Shown: positions 8,317 to 16,098, numbered from the stretch's first letter. The stretch: DNA of 22,442 nt from an uncultured Methylotenera sp. (GCF_946479685.1 NZ_CAMLGS010000035.1:1-22442); one strand, 5' to 3'. The notes: a model not told the origin generated them from the sequence alone. Numbers and translations are program-made.

Positions 8317-8865
8317 ATGAAAGTTGTTGCTATCTCAGGCAGCCTTAGCGCGCCATCCCGTACCAAGGCATTGGTAGAAAACATTCTTAACAACGTAACG
8401 CAGAAAGTACATGCCAAACATACCCTGATTGATATTGCGCAGTTTGCCCCCGAGCTAGGCAGTACCGTGACTTATAATGATTTTCCTAAAGTATTGTTTG
8501 ATGCTTATTCTGCGATTGCCGAAGCTGATTTAATTATTATTGGCACTCCGGTTTACAAGGCTTCTTACACCGGTTTGTTAAAACACTTCTTTGATCTGCT
8601 GGACCCTAAATTATTAGTGGGTAAAGTTGCCGTGCTGGCTGCTACTGGCGGCACCGACCAGCATGCCTTGGTGTTGGAATATCAGTTAAGGCCATTGGTG
8701 AGCTTTTTTGGTGTGACCACAGCACCGACTGCCATTTATGCACGTGATAATGAGTTTATCGATTACCGTTTGCATAGTGAGGCGATTGAAGCGCGCGTTA
8801 ACACCGCGGTGAATCAGGCGCTTAACTTGCTAGAAAGCAGAAGCGCACAGGCACTGGCTGCTTAA
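8317..8865 (+). CDS. msuE: NAD(P)H:FMN reductase, MsuE/SfnF type
   Basis: Supplies FMNH2 to two-component flavin monooxygenases such as SsuD, MsuD or SfnG. The 182-residue flavodoxin-like protein has the FMN phosphate loop SGSLSAPSRT near the start (7-16), then TPVYKASYTGLLKHFFDLLD (77-96) and LAATGGTDQHALVL (107-120). QLRPLVSFFGV and the C-terminal DYRLHSEAIEARV match the MsuE subfamily rather than generic SsuE. A good AAAGGA site precedes the ATG. It stands alone behind its own sigma-54 promoter and is the likely partner of both flavin monooxygenases at 20412 and 21500. A terminator follows. Confidence 0.9.
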   Translation: MKVVAISGSLSAPSRTKALVENILNNVTQKVHAKHTLIDIAQFAPELGSTVTYNDFPKVLFDAYSAIAEADLIIIGTPVYKASYTGLLKHFFDLLDPKLLVGKVAVLAATGGTDQHALVLEYQLRPLVSFFGVTTAPTAIYARDNEFIDYRLHSEAIEARVNTAVNQALNLLESRSAQALAA

Positions 8866-8884
8866 GTTAAAACTAGTGAACATA

Positions 8885-8916
8885 AAAAAGCCCATGCAGT
8901 AATGCATGGGCTTTTT
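8885..8916. terminator. Bidirectional terminator between msuE-like and exbD genes
   Basis: AAAAAGCCCATGCA (8885-8898), loop GTAA, TGCATGGGCTTTTT (8903-8916) form a perfect 14-bp stem with T runs on both strands. It ends the reductase gene on the plus strand and the tonB-exbB-exbD operon on the minus strand. Confidence 0.95.
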
Positions 8917-8972
8917 GCTTTGCTATTTGGTTTTTACTTCGTTTTTACTTGGTTTTTTAAATATGAATCGCC

Positions 8973-9380
8973 TTAGTTGGCTTGGGTAATGACCGCCAGC
9001 TTGGTGATGCCAGAGCGTTCAATGGCCGCCATTACTTTGGCTACTGAGCCATATCTAACCGACTCGTCTGAATTCAAATGATAGGTCTGCTCTGGGTTGC
9101 TGTTGTACCTAGCTTTTAACTCAGGCTCCAATGCTGCCAGCGCTACTGCCTGTTTATCAATGTAAACATTGCCTTCGGCATTGACGCTAATGGTAACCGG
9201 AGTGCTGGAGTCCGCTAGTTTGGTTGCACTGGCTTTAGGTAAGTTAACGGTGATTGCATTATTGAGCAGTGGGGCAGTCACAATAAATACCACCAGCAGC
9301 ACCAACATCACATCTACTAAAGGGGTGACGTTGATTTCGCTTAATACGTCATCCCCATCGCTTTGGGAGGAAAATGCCAT
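8973..9380 (-). CDS. exbD: ExbD biopolymer transport protein
   Basis: A 135-residue inner-membrane protein with one TM helix (about 20-40) and a periplasmic domain. EINVTPLVDVMLVLLVVFI holds the essential membrane Asp (Asp23), which carries protons in the ExbB-ExbD motor that energises TonB. Its ATG overlaps the exbB stop by one base (TAATG), indicating translational coupling. It is the last gene of the ATPase-tonB-exbB-exbD operon. Confidence 0.95.
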   Translation of the reverse strand: MAFSSQSDGDDVLSEINVTPLVDVMLVLLVVFIVTAPLLNNAITVNLPKASATKLADSSTPVTISVNAEGNVYIDKQAVALAALEPELKARYNSNPEQTYHLNSDESVRYGSVAKVMAAIERSGITKLAVITQAN

Positions 9381-10105
9381 TATGCTACCGCTCCTTTCAG
9401 GTTGTGCACCACGGCTTTTTCACCTTGGTTAGCGCTGGCATCCGTATTTTTTCTGAACGTTGCCTTGCGTGACAGGGTAATCAAGTCTTCTGCAAAGTCA
9501 TCTAGATTATTGCTGCTGGTTTTTAATCTGCGTAAAAAGAAGTTGTAAGCCAATACTGCTGGCACCGCGACCGCAATCCCTACTGCAGTTGCAATCAACG
9601 CCTCACCAATCGGACCAGCCACTACATCCAGGCTGGCAGAGCCGGTTTTGCCGATGGCAGACAGCGCGTGCATGATGCCCCACACCGTGCCGAACAGGCC
9701 AACGAACGGTGCTGTGCTGCCGATGCTGGCAAGTACCACCAGGCCGCTCTCTCTGGTGACGCGCTCTTTTTGGATTTGCTGACGTAGTGCGCGCTCTAAT
9801 ACATCTTGCCTATCGCCAAAGTGCTGTAAATCATTGGCGGTGTTGGAATCAATATCTTTAAGTACATTAAAACCTACAGTGGCAACCCGGTAGGCTGGGC
9901 CGTTGTGGTCTTTAAGGTCAGCGGCAGATTGAAAGTTGCGTGCGCTCCAGAATGCTGCCCTGTACTTAACATTTTGCTTACGGATCAACCATACCTGTAA
10001 AGACTTGGCCAAGATTAATGTCCACGTGACAAAAGAGCCTGCAATCAGTGTTAACAGCACGGCTTGTACAACAATGGAGGTAGAAGTGTCAGAAAAATTA
10101 TACAT
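9380..10105 (-). CDS. exbB: ExbB, TonB-system proton channel (MotA/TolQ/ExbB family)
   Basis: A 241-residue protein with three predicted TM helices (about 12-40, 130-155 and 170-195). The conserved core is ASIGSTAPFVGLFGTVWGIMHAL, followed by GPIGEALIATAVGIAVAVPAVLAYN. It forms the pentameric channel around ExbD. AAAGGTAA provides the ribosome binding site. It starts 13 bases after the tonB stop. Confidence 0.95.
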   Translation of the reverse strand: MYNFSDTSTSIVVQAVLLTLIAGSFVTWTLILAKSLQVWLIRKQNVKYRAAFWSARNFQSAADLKDHNGPAYRVATVGFNVLKDIDSNTANDLQHFGDRQDVLERALRQQIQKERVTRESGLVVLASIGSTAPFVGLFGTVWGIMHALSAIGKTGSASLDVVAGPIGEALIATAVGIAVAVPAVLAYNFFLRRLKTSSNNLDDFAEDLITLSRKATFRKNTDASANQGEKAVVHNLKGAVA

Positions 10106-10118
10106 AGTAATATTACCT

Positions 10119-10928
10119 TTATTTAGCTAGTTTGAATTCAATAGGCACAGTCGCCCAGCCATCAATGGCAGTGCTGCCACGTTTGGATGGAACAAAGGTC
10201 CAGTTTCTTACGGCATTGGTTGCCGATTCATCCAAGGTCTTGCGACCGCTGGATTGTTTTATTTCCACTTTGTCCGGCTTGCCGTTTGCCAGCACATGCA
10301 CGCGTAGCAGCACTTTGCCTTCCCAGCCCTGGCGCTGTGCAAACGCTGGGTAATCTGGCGGTGGGTTATTTAAATATGCCGCGTTACCCGTGGCCTCGGT
10401 GATAGGCTCTTCCGCTTTGACGGGCGGTGCTTCGGGTGCCGGTGGCGCAGCAACTACAGGTGCAGCAGTGACCGGTGCCTGACGGTTTTCTGGAATCGTG
10501 ATGGTCTCAGCCGGCACGTTGTCCTGAGCGACTGCTGTGCGTAGCGCCGGCGCAGGTTTTGCTGCTTGTGGCGTTACCGGTTTCACCACCTTGGGTGGCG
10601 GAGGTGGCGGTGGTTTAGGCGGCTCAATCACTTCCGGTGGTTTGGGTTTGATAAACTCAATTTCTACCTTATTAACCTTAGGCTTAGGCTCTGCTGGTGT
10701 TGCTGGGTAATTCAAATATGTAATCACAGCAGCACCATGCAATAGCGCCGCCAATGCACCTAATGCAAATAAGTGGCTTTTATTGATAGCCGTATGTTCA
10801 ATCGCAGTGTCTGGTTTAAAGTCGTATGCAGTGCGGTACGGATGGCTCGCCGCTTCAGTGTCGTTGGCAGTTGGTGCCTCTATGCCAACACTGGCAAATG
10901 CGACTGAAGATCTGGTTAATGTAGACAT
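10119..10928 (-). CDS. tonB: TonB energy-transducing protein
   Basis: A 269-residue protein. The cytoplasmic N-terminal region is about 50 residues, longer than in E. coli TonB. It is followed by a TM helix with the characteristic His (His64 in ALLHGAAVITYL). A Pro-rich spacer (about 92-120, with a run of seven prolines) spans the periplasm. The C-terminal TonB domain shows PPPDYPAFAQRQGWEGKVLL and ends in WATVPIEFKLAK. A GAGGGA site precedes the ATG. It begins 39 bases after the ATPase gene stop. No separate -24/-12 element lies in that gap, so it should be transcribed from the sigma-54 promoter at 11917-11932. Its natural partner is the receptor at 16441. Confidence 0.94.
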   Translation of the reverse strand: MSTLTRSSVAFASVGIEAPTANDTEAASHPYRTAYDFKPDTAIEHTAINKSHLFALGALAALLHGAAVITYLNYPATPAEPKPKVNKVEIEFIKPKPPEVIEPPKPPPPPPPKVVKPVTPQAAKPAPALRTAVAQDNVPAETITIPENRQAPVTAAPVVAAPPAPEAPPVKAEEPITEATGNAAYLNNPPPDYPAFAQRQGWEGKVLLRVHVLANGKPDKVEIKQSSGRKTLDESATNAVRNWTFVPSKRGSTAIDGWATVPIEFKLAK

Positions 10929-10967
10929 ATTAATCCCTCTGCCAGGTGTGATGATTTGCAGCCAGCA

Positions 10968-11861
10968 TTACTCAACCCCCGCCATTGAGAAGTCAGACAT
11001 CACATCAGTCTTGATACTTTGAAATAAATACGAAGAGCGGTCGCGCGGGCGTGGCAGCGGTACTGGCACGATGCGCTTGATACGACCAGGGTGTGATTCC
11101 ATTACGACTATGCGGTCACCCAGAAATACCGCTTCTTCAACATCATGCGTGACTAGTATGGTGGTAAGGCCTTCCTGCTCCCACAGGCGTTGCAGCTCTT
11201 GCTGCAGCTTGAGTCTGGTCAGCGCATCCAGTGCGCCAAACGGTTCGTCCAGCAGTAATAGTTTTGGCTTTAATACCAATGCTCTGGCAATGGCTACACG
11301 CTGTGACATGCCGCCAGAAATCTGGTGCGGGTAGGCTTTTTCAAACCCGGTTAGGCCCACTACCTTAATTTGCTGCTGCACCCGCAGTTGACGTTCATCG
11401 TTGGGTACGTCGGTGGCGGAAAAAGCCAGCGCGATATTTTCTTCCACGGTCATCCACGGGAACAAGCGATGTTCCTGAAACACGATGCCACGGCTGAGGT
11501 CAGTACCAGTGACCAGATTGCCCTGATAGATAATGGAGCCGTCATAGTGGGTATCTAGCCCGGCGATTAGCCTGAGCAAGGTGGATTTTCCGCAACCGCT
11601 AGTGCCAACGATAGAAAGAAACTCACCGGGGATGATTTCCAGGTTAATGCCATCCAGCACTTTTAACGCCGTATTCTGCAATTGGTAAGTTTTTACTACG
11701 TCCTGAATCAGCAGAGACTCCTCATTCCTGCTCTTATTATTATCTATGCTGACTAGATTTTGATTGGGGTGAAGCTCTGCAGGGGAATCTGTCGCTATAT
11801 GCACCTTGTTAAAGGGTGCTGCGCTTTTGCTAAAGTCTATAGCCACGTTATATGTTGTCAT
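10968..11861 (-). CDS. ABC transporter ATPase, SsuB/TauB/nitrate class
   Basis: A 297-residue nucleotide-binding subunit. Walker A is GTSGCGKST (86-94), the ABC signature ISGGMSQRVA (181-190), Walker B LLLLDEP (201-207) and the H-loop THD (238-240). An extension of about 50 residues precedes the ABC core. The frame is open to an ATG at 11933, but I place the start at ATG 11861: the sigma-54 promoter at 11917-11932 would otherwise lie inside the coding region, and GGAGAA/GAAGG precedes 11861. It is divergent from its probable partners, the binding protein and two permeases (13398-16063), and heads the operon that continues into tonB-exbB-exbD. Substrate is inferred from context as an organosulfur compound. 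Confidence 0.88.
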   Translation of the reverse strand: MTTYNVAIDFSKSAAPFNKVHIATDSPAELHPNQNLVSIDNNKSRNEESLLIQDVVKTYQLQNTALKVLDGINLEIIPGEFLSIVGTSGCGKSTLLRLIAGLDTHYDGSIIYQGNLVTGTDLSRGIVFQEHRLFPWMTVEENIALAFSATDVPNDERQLRVQQQIKVVGLTGFEKAYPHQISGGMSQRVAIARALVLKPKLLLLDEPFGALDALTRLKLQQELQRLWEQEGLTTILVTHDVEEAVFLGDRIVVMESHPGRIKRIVPVPLPRPRDRSSYLFQSIKTDVMSDFSMAGVE

Positions 11862-11916
11862 GCCTTCAATTCTCCATACCGATAAACAATTGCCACGAGT
11901 GGCTCTGTATCTATAC

Positions 11917-11932
11917 TGCAATCGCCATGCCA
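11917..11932 (-). promoter_or_regulatory. Sigma-54 promoter of the ATPase-tonB-exbB-exbD operon
   Basis: On the minus strand the site reads TGGCAT-GGCGA-TTGCA, with exact GG-N10-GC spacing and a full consensus -12 half. Predicted transcript start is about 11906, 45 bases before the ATG at 11861. Confidence 0.8.
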
Positions 11933-11995
11933 ATATAAATTTACTTTTATAAACATGGTGTTATGTTGTTTTCTCTGTTTCTGTCTCCGCGAACT

Positions 11996-12104
11996 TGTTG
12001 CTTAAACAACAGCCGTCATGTGCTTGCTGTTGAATTAGCAGCACGTGTATTGGCCGCCTTGTGCATGCCTAGGCAGCAGCAATAGCGCTGTTGCCTAAGC
12101 AGCA
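11996..12104. promoter_or_regulatory. Enhancer cluster shared by two divergent sigma-54 promoters
   Basis: Three good copies of a 16-bp dyad TGTTG-N6-CARCA lie here: 11996-12011 (TGTTGCTTAAACAACA), 12028-12043 (TGTTGAATTAGCAGCA) and 12089-12104 (TGTTGCCTAAGCAGCA). Between them lies a half-match at 12063-12078 (GCATGCCTAGGCAGCA), and a weak one follows at 12109-12124. Centre distances are 32, 35 and 26 bases. The cluster is placed to serve both the minus-strand promoter at 11917-11932 and the plus-strand promoter at 12209-12224. Binding by the SfnR-like activator is an inference. Confidence 0.7.
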
Positions 12105-12177
12105 ATGCTGTTGCTGTTGCCACATGTAAGCTGTGGCGCAGCCAGCAGATAGCCTTGCTAATTCAGCTATTTATTTA

Positions 12178-12190
12178 TAACAAATTGATT
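12178..12190 (-). promoter_or_regulatory. IHF consensus site upstream of the desulfinase promoter
   Basis: TAACAAATTGATT is an exact match, on the minus strand, to WATCAA-N4-TTR. It lies between the enhancer cluster and the -24 box at 12209, where a DNA bend is normally needed. Confidence 0.65.
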
Positions 12191-12208
12191 TATATGAATT
12201 TTATTTGT

Positions 12209-12224
12209 TGGCATAAAGCGTGCT
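12209..12224 (+). promoter_or_regulatory. Sigma-54 promoter of the desulfinase-ABC operon
   Basis: TGGCAT-AAAGC-GTGCT with exact GG-N10-GC spacing. The predicted start near 12235 leaves a leader of about 54 bases, in which TGCGTG (12241-12246) and CACGCA (12262-12267) could pair. Confidence 0.78.
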
Positions 12225-12288
12225 CAATCCTAATAAAACCTGCGTGTATCCATTCAGTTTTCACGCATTCAATATTTAAGGAGAAATC

Positions 12289-13344
12289 ATGAGTAAAGCG
12301 CTAGATACACTTTGGTATACACGTTGCCCGGTGCCGACAGGGTTGGGCATAGCAGTGCAGAAGGGCTGGTTGGAGGAAAGCTTTCGCGCAAAATCTACCA
12401 AGATTGAGTCATTGCGCGAGTCAGCTGATCAGTCAGTACGTGAATCGCACTTTGACCACACCTTGGCTAACTCAGTCAGGCATGGCGGTAATATCCCGGC
12501 AATATGGGCGCGTGCTATTGGCCGTGAAACCAAAGTAATCGGCTTGTCATGGGCAGATGAGGCGCAATTGATTTTAACTACGCCTAACTCCGGCATCCTC
12601 AATGTGAAAGATTTAAAAGGCAGGAAATTCGGTTTGCCTAAGTGGGTGAATGTGCAGATTGACTTTGTGCGCGCCCAAGCGCTACGTGGCCTGGAAAATG
12701 CGCTGAGTCTGGATGGGTTGGCAGTAAGCGACGTAGAGATTGTGGATTACGAGATTGGCATAGGCTATAGCGATGCGCCAGCTAAAAAGAGTGCGGATGG
12801 CAGCTATCTCTTTGGCAGCCAGTCCGGTAGCCGTAACGACGAGTTAATCGGCTTGCTGCGTGGTGAGGTGGATGCCATCTTCCTTAAAGGCGCAAGCGCG
12901 GTAGCACTGGCGAGCCAGCTTAATCTGGTGACGGTGATTGATACCGGCGCGCATCTTGAGCCGCTGATACGCGCCAATAATGGTACGCCACGTACTTTGA
13001 GCGTAGATACCCATTTAATTGAAAACCATTTTGACGCGGCTGAACGCATCGTAGAGCAAGTGCTGCGTGCCGAAGACTGGGCGCATGCGCACCCGGATGA
13101 AACACGCCGTTTTTTGGCCAAAGAAACCAATAGCAGTGAGTATTGGGTCAGCGTGGCATATGGCACAGATGCACACCTGCGCTTGCAAACCGACTTTGCA
13201 CAGAGATCTATCGATGGTTTGCAGGATTTTGTGAATTTTCTGCATCGCTGGGACTTTATTCCTAAGCCGTTCAATGTGAATGACTGGATTGATACCAGAC
13301 CTTACGACGCGGTAATCAGAAAACGTCAGGCGATTACTGCCTGA
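12289..13344 (+). CDS. DszB-like aryl/alkyl sulfinate desulfinase
   Basis: A 351-residue protein with a periplasmic-binding-protein fold but no signal peptide, so cytoplasmic. By eye it matches Rhodococcus DszB, 2'-hydroxybiphenyl-2-sulfinate desulfinase (about 365 residues). YTRCPVPTG with Cys13 matches the region of catalytic Cys27, and HFDHTLANSVRHGGNIP matches the region of His60 and the RxGG loop of Arg70. His54 and Arg64 are ten residues apart, as in DszB. It should release sulfite from a sulfinate; the substrate is unknown. It opens a plus-strand operon with the binding protein and two permeases. Automatic pipelines may call it an ABC substrate-binding protein; the conserved Cys/His/Arg set and cytoplasmic location argue otherwise. 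AAGGAG precedes the ATG. Confidence 0.75.
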   Translation: MSKALDTLWYTRCPVPTGLGIAVQKGWLEESFRAKSTKIESLRESADQSVRESHFDHTLANSVRHGGNIPAIWARAIGRETKVIGLSWADEAQLILTTPNSGILNVKDLKGRKFGLPKWVNVQIDFVRAQALRGLENALSLDGLAVSDVEIVDYEIGIGYSDAPAKKSADGSYLFGSQSGSRNDELIGLLRGEVDAIFLKGASAVALASQLNLVTVIDTGAHLEPLIRANNGTPRTLSVDTHLIENHFDAAERIVEQVLRAEDWAHAHPDETRRFLAKETNSSEYWVSVAYGTDAHLRLQTDFAQRSIDGLQDFVNFLHRWDFIPKPFNVNDWIDTRPYDAVIRKRQAITA

Positions 13345-13397
13345 TAGGCTGTGGCATGCGAGTGCCGAGCTTTTTTGTATTTGAATGTGAGAATAAA

Positions 13398-14489
13398 ATG
13401 AATTTCAGTATTAAAAATGGTACCCCTGTGATTGCGTGGCTATTGCTGGGTTTGGCTTTTATGTTTGGCCTGTTCACCGATGCCAACGCCGATCCAGCCA
13501 AAGAGGTTAGGATTGCCACCGTGGCTTATAACGTTAATGGCAAGGTGGGCTTTAACGGTACGGCCGCCATTGTTGAGGAGCAGGGCTGGCTAAAAGAGGA
13601 GCTTAAAAAGCAAGGCGTCACGCTGACTTGGGTGCCGGTTACCGCGCAATCGGTAGGGGTGACCATCAACGAGGGCTTTGCCAATAAAAGCATAGACTTT
13701 GCTGGCTATGGCGATTTGCCATCCATTATCCTCAACTCTGGTGGCATAGAAACACGCATAGTGGTGCCAGGCGGGCGCGGTAATAACGTGTATCTGGTGG
13801 TGCCGCCTAACTCTACTGCAAAAACACTGGCCGATCTTAAAGGTAAGCGTATCGCGCTGCATCGCGGCCGCCCGTGGGAGATCGCATTTGCGCGCTATGT
13901 GGCAGACAGTGGCTTTAAGTTCTCTGATTTCAAAATATCTAACCTGAACCCGGGTGCGGGTGCTGCCGCGTTAGCTGCCGGCAATGTGGATGCCTTTGTC
14001 ACCTTGAGCGATGCTTATCAACTCGAGGATAAAAAAGTAGGCAAGATCATTTGGTCCACCAAGAGCGCTGCGCAAGATTGGAAAATGCGCGCTGAGCTAT
14101 GGGGTGCCAAAGACTTTATTGCACAAAACCCTAACATCACACAGATTATTGCGACTGCCTACGTGAAAGCAGTGTACTGGACTTCGCAAGAAGCGCATCT
14201 TGAAGAGTATTTAAAGATTGCCAATCAGAACGGCCAGCCGGAAAACGTATTCAGACGTGAGTATTCAAATGACTCCGTGCCATGGAAAATACGCTGGAGC
14301 CCGCTGTTTGATGACTTGGTGCTAGACCACTACGCAAATGTTGCCCAATACAGCCGTCAGGCCAACCTGATTCGCAAAGATGTGAATACCAAGCAGTTAT
14401 TTGATGCGCGCTTTTTAAATGCAGCCATCAAGGAGCTCAAGCTTGAGGGTTACTGGCAGCCGAGAAAAGTAGCGCTTAAAGGGGCTTAG
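13398..14489 (+). CDS. Periplasmic substrate-binding protein, SsuA/TauA class
   Basis: Binds the transported compound and delivers it to the permeases. I use ATG 13398 (363 residues) rather than the upstream ATG at 13356 because it places a proper signal peptide at the N-terminus: Lys6, a hydrophobic stretch 11-25, cleavage after ANA at about residue 31. There is no lipobox Cys, so a soluble periplasmic protein is expected. The NMT1/SsuA-type fold is visible in VRIATVAYNVNGKVGFNGTA near the mature N-terminus, then FANKSIDFAGYGDLPSI and TLADLKGKRIALHRG. The gene lies 53 bases after the desulfinase stop and only two bases before the first permease ATG. Confidence 0.88.
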   Translation: MNFSIKNGTPVIAWLLLGLAFMFGLFTDANADPAKEVRIATVAYNVNGKVGFNGTAAIVEEQGWLKEELKKQGVTLTWVPVTAQSVGVTINEGFANKSIDFAGYGDLPSIILNSGGIETRIVVPGGRGNNVYLVVPPNSTAKTLADLKGKRIALHRGRPWEIAFARYVADSGFKFSDFKISNLNPGAGAAALAAGNVDAFVTLSDAYQLEDKKVGKIIWSTKSAAQDWKMRAELWGAKDFIAQNPNITQIIATAYVKAVYWTSQEAHLEEYLKIANQNGQPENVFRREYSNDSVPWKIRWSPLFDDLVLDHYANVAQYSRQANLIRKDVNTKQLFDARFLNAAIKELKLEGYWQPRKVALKGA

Positions 14490-14491
14490 AC

Positions 14492-15268
14492 ATGACAAAA
14501 ATACGGGATTTAGCCAATAGCCTGCACACCAATGCATTGTTCTTTGTATCGCCGATACTGCTGTTACTGGCATGGGCGTGGTTATGCAGTGCCGGCATAT
14601 TTCCTGAGCAGATTTTAGTGTCACCTGCTGGCGTGTATCAAACCGGGTACGAGCTTTGGCAAAACGGCGAGTTACAGTCGCATCTGCATGATAGCTTGTA
14701 TCGACTGGTGCTGGGCTTTGCTATCGGCTCATTGCTGGGCTTGGGCTTTGGCGTGCTGATGGGACTGTATAAGCCTATCGATGCGTTTTTTGCCCCTAGC
14801 TTTAACGCCTTGCGTCAGGTGCCAACCATCGCTTTTATCCCCATGCTGATTATGATTTTTGGGGTGGAAGAGACCTTCAAGATTGTGGTGGTAGCAAAAG
14901 CGGCTTTTTTCCCGATTAGCATGGCCACGTATGATGCGGTGAAGGGCATCCCGCGTAGTTATTTCGAGGTTTCTAAGGTGTACCAGTTGTCGCACTTAAG
15001 TTTAGTCCGGCACGTCATCCTGCCGGCGACGGTGCCGCCGATATTGACCGGTTTACGTCTGGCGTTGGGGCGCTCCTGGATGGTGCTGGTGGCTGCGGAG
15101 CTAATCGCGGCAGATAGTGGCATCGGGCAAATGATGGAAATGGGCAGGCAGATGTTCAGAATCGACATTGTATTGGTTGGGGTGCTGGTCACGGGGCTGA
15201 TAGGATTTTTGTTGGACCGCAGTTTGCGCTCGGTAGAATCGCATCTTGGCCGCTGGAAGCAAAGCTAA
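14492..15268 (+). CDS. ABC transporter permease, SsuC class (first of two)
   Basis: A 258-residue inner-membrane permease with about six hydrophobic segments. The coupling-helix (EAA-type) motif is around EVSKVYQLSHLSLVRHVILP, followed by the family segment ATVPPILTGLRLALGRSWM. The sequence is typical of the sulfonate/nitrate/taurine group. The start codon lies two bases after the binding-protein stop, and the AAAGGGG site is inside that gene, so translation is coupled. It is clearly different from the second permease, so the two may form a heterodimer. Confidence 0.9.
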   Translation: MTKIRDLANSLHTNALFFVSPILLLLAWAWLCSAGIFPEQILVSPAGVYQTGYELWQNGELQSHLHDSLYRLVLGFAIGSLLGLGFGVLMGLYKPIDAFFAPSFNALRQVPTIAFIPMLIMIFGVEETFKIVVVAKAAFFPISMATYDAVKGIPRSYFEVSKVYQLSHLSLVRHVILPATVPPILTGLRLALGRSWMVLVAAELIAADSGIGQMMEMGRQMFRIDIVLVGVLVTGLIGFLLDRSLRSVESHLGRWKQS

Positions 15269-15280
15269 TTAGTAGAGAAA

Positions 15281-16063
15281 ATGATGAAGATAATCAATCC
15301 GTTGTTATTGAGAGTGCAGAATTTTAGCGGCCTGTTGCTGCCGATTGCGGTGGCGGTGATTTGGGAGCTGATGTCACGGCAGGGCGATGCTTATAGCTAT
15401 GTCTTTGTGCCGCTACGCCAGATAGGACTGGGCTTGTTGGAGCTGATACAAAGCGGTGAGTTGCTGATCAACCTTGTGGCAACCTTACAGACCACCTTGA
15501 TTGGCTTAGTAGTGGGTGGCTTTGCCGGGCTATTGGTGGGTGGTTTGATGGCAGTGTCGCCGCTTGCTAATAAACTAATCGGGCCGCTGTATCACACCAT
15601 GCGACAGGTGCCATTATTAGGCCTGATTCCGCTAATTGCCTTATGGTTTGGCAATGATTTGTTTTCTAAAATCCTGATTGTCAGCCTCGCGGCGTTTTAC
15701 CCGGTTGTGTTGAATACCTTTGAGGGCATGCGCGGTGTAGAGCATAAATATGTAGAAGTAGCATCGGTGCTTAAATTTAGCCGTTTACAGCTGCTGATAC
15801 ACGTTTTATTGCCTGGTGCCACGCCATCCATCATGACCGGCCTGATGCACGCACTGGCGTTTGCCTGGGTATCTACCGTAGGTGCCGAGCTGTTATTTTC
15901 CACCGGGCCAGGTGTGGGCGGACTAATGTTAATGGCGCAGGAATCATCAAGAATGGATATTGTGATTGTGGCTGTGGTGAGTATCGGTTTGACTGGCCTG
16001 TTGATGAATTCTAGCCTGTCGCATCTGCGTCAATATCTGTTGCGTTGGCGCAGCGTACGCTGA
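15281..16063 (+). CDS. ABC transporter permease, SsuC class (second of two)
   Basis: A 260-residue permease with about six TM segments. YVEVASVLKFSRLQLLIHVLLP is the coupling loop, followed by GATPSIMTGLMHALAFAWVSTVGAELL. The start is ATG 15281, or the in-frame ATG at 15284, after a weak GAGAAA site. The gap to the first permease is 12 bases and a terminator follows. The operon has no ATPase gene of its own; the ATPase is encoded in the divergent operon at 10968-11861. Confidence 0.9.
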   Translation: MMKIINPLLLRVQNFSGLLLPIAVAVIWELMSRQGDAYSYVFVPLRQIGLGLLELIQSGELLINLVATLQTTLIGLVVGGFAGLLVGGLMAVSPLANKLIGPLYHTMRQVPLLGLIPLIALWFGNDLFSKILIVSLAAFYPVVLNTFEGMRGVEHKYVEVASVLKFSRLQLLIHVLLPGATPSIMTGLMHALAFAWVSTVGAELLFSTGPGVGGLMLMAQESSRMDIVIVAVVSIGLTGLLMNSSLSHLRQYLLRWRSVR

Positions 16064-16098
16064 TGCTGTATTAAGCAAAGAGTTTCTCGTGGTGTTGT

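Noticed and set aside
11862..11933. N-terminal extension of the ABC ATPase from ATG 11933
   Set aside because: It overlaps a near-consensus sigma-54 promoter on the same strand and lacks family similarity; ATG 11861 is preferred.
12132..12148. TGTGGCGCAGCCAGCAG as a further -24/-12 element
   Set aside because: The bases ten after GG are AG, not GC, so the essential spacing fails.
12804..13274. Open frame of 156 codons on the minus strand inside the desulfinase gene
   Set aside because: Its translation is Ser/Arg-rich shadow sequence with no recognisable domain, opposite to a well supported gene.
12289..13344. Desulfinase read as an ABC substrate-binding protein
   Set aside because: No signal peptide, the DszB Cys, His and RxGG are conserved, and a proper exported binding protein follows directly.
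13356..13397. Longer start of the binding protein at ATG 13356
   Set aside because: It adds 14 residues in front of a normal signal peptide; ATG 13398 gives the expected N-terminus.
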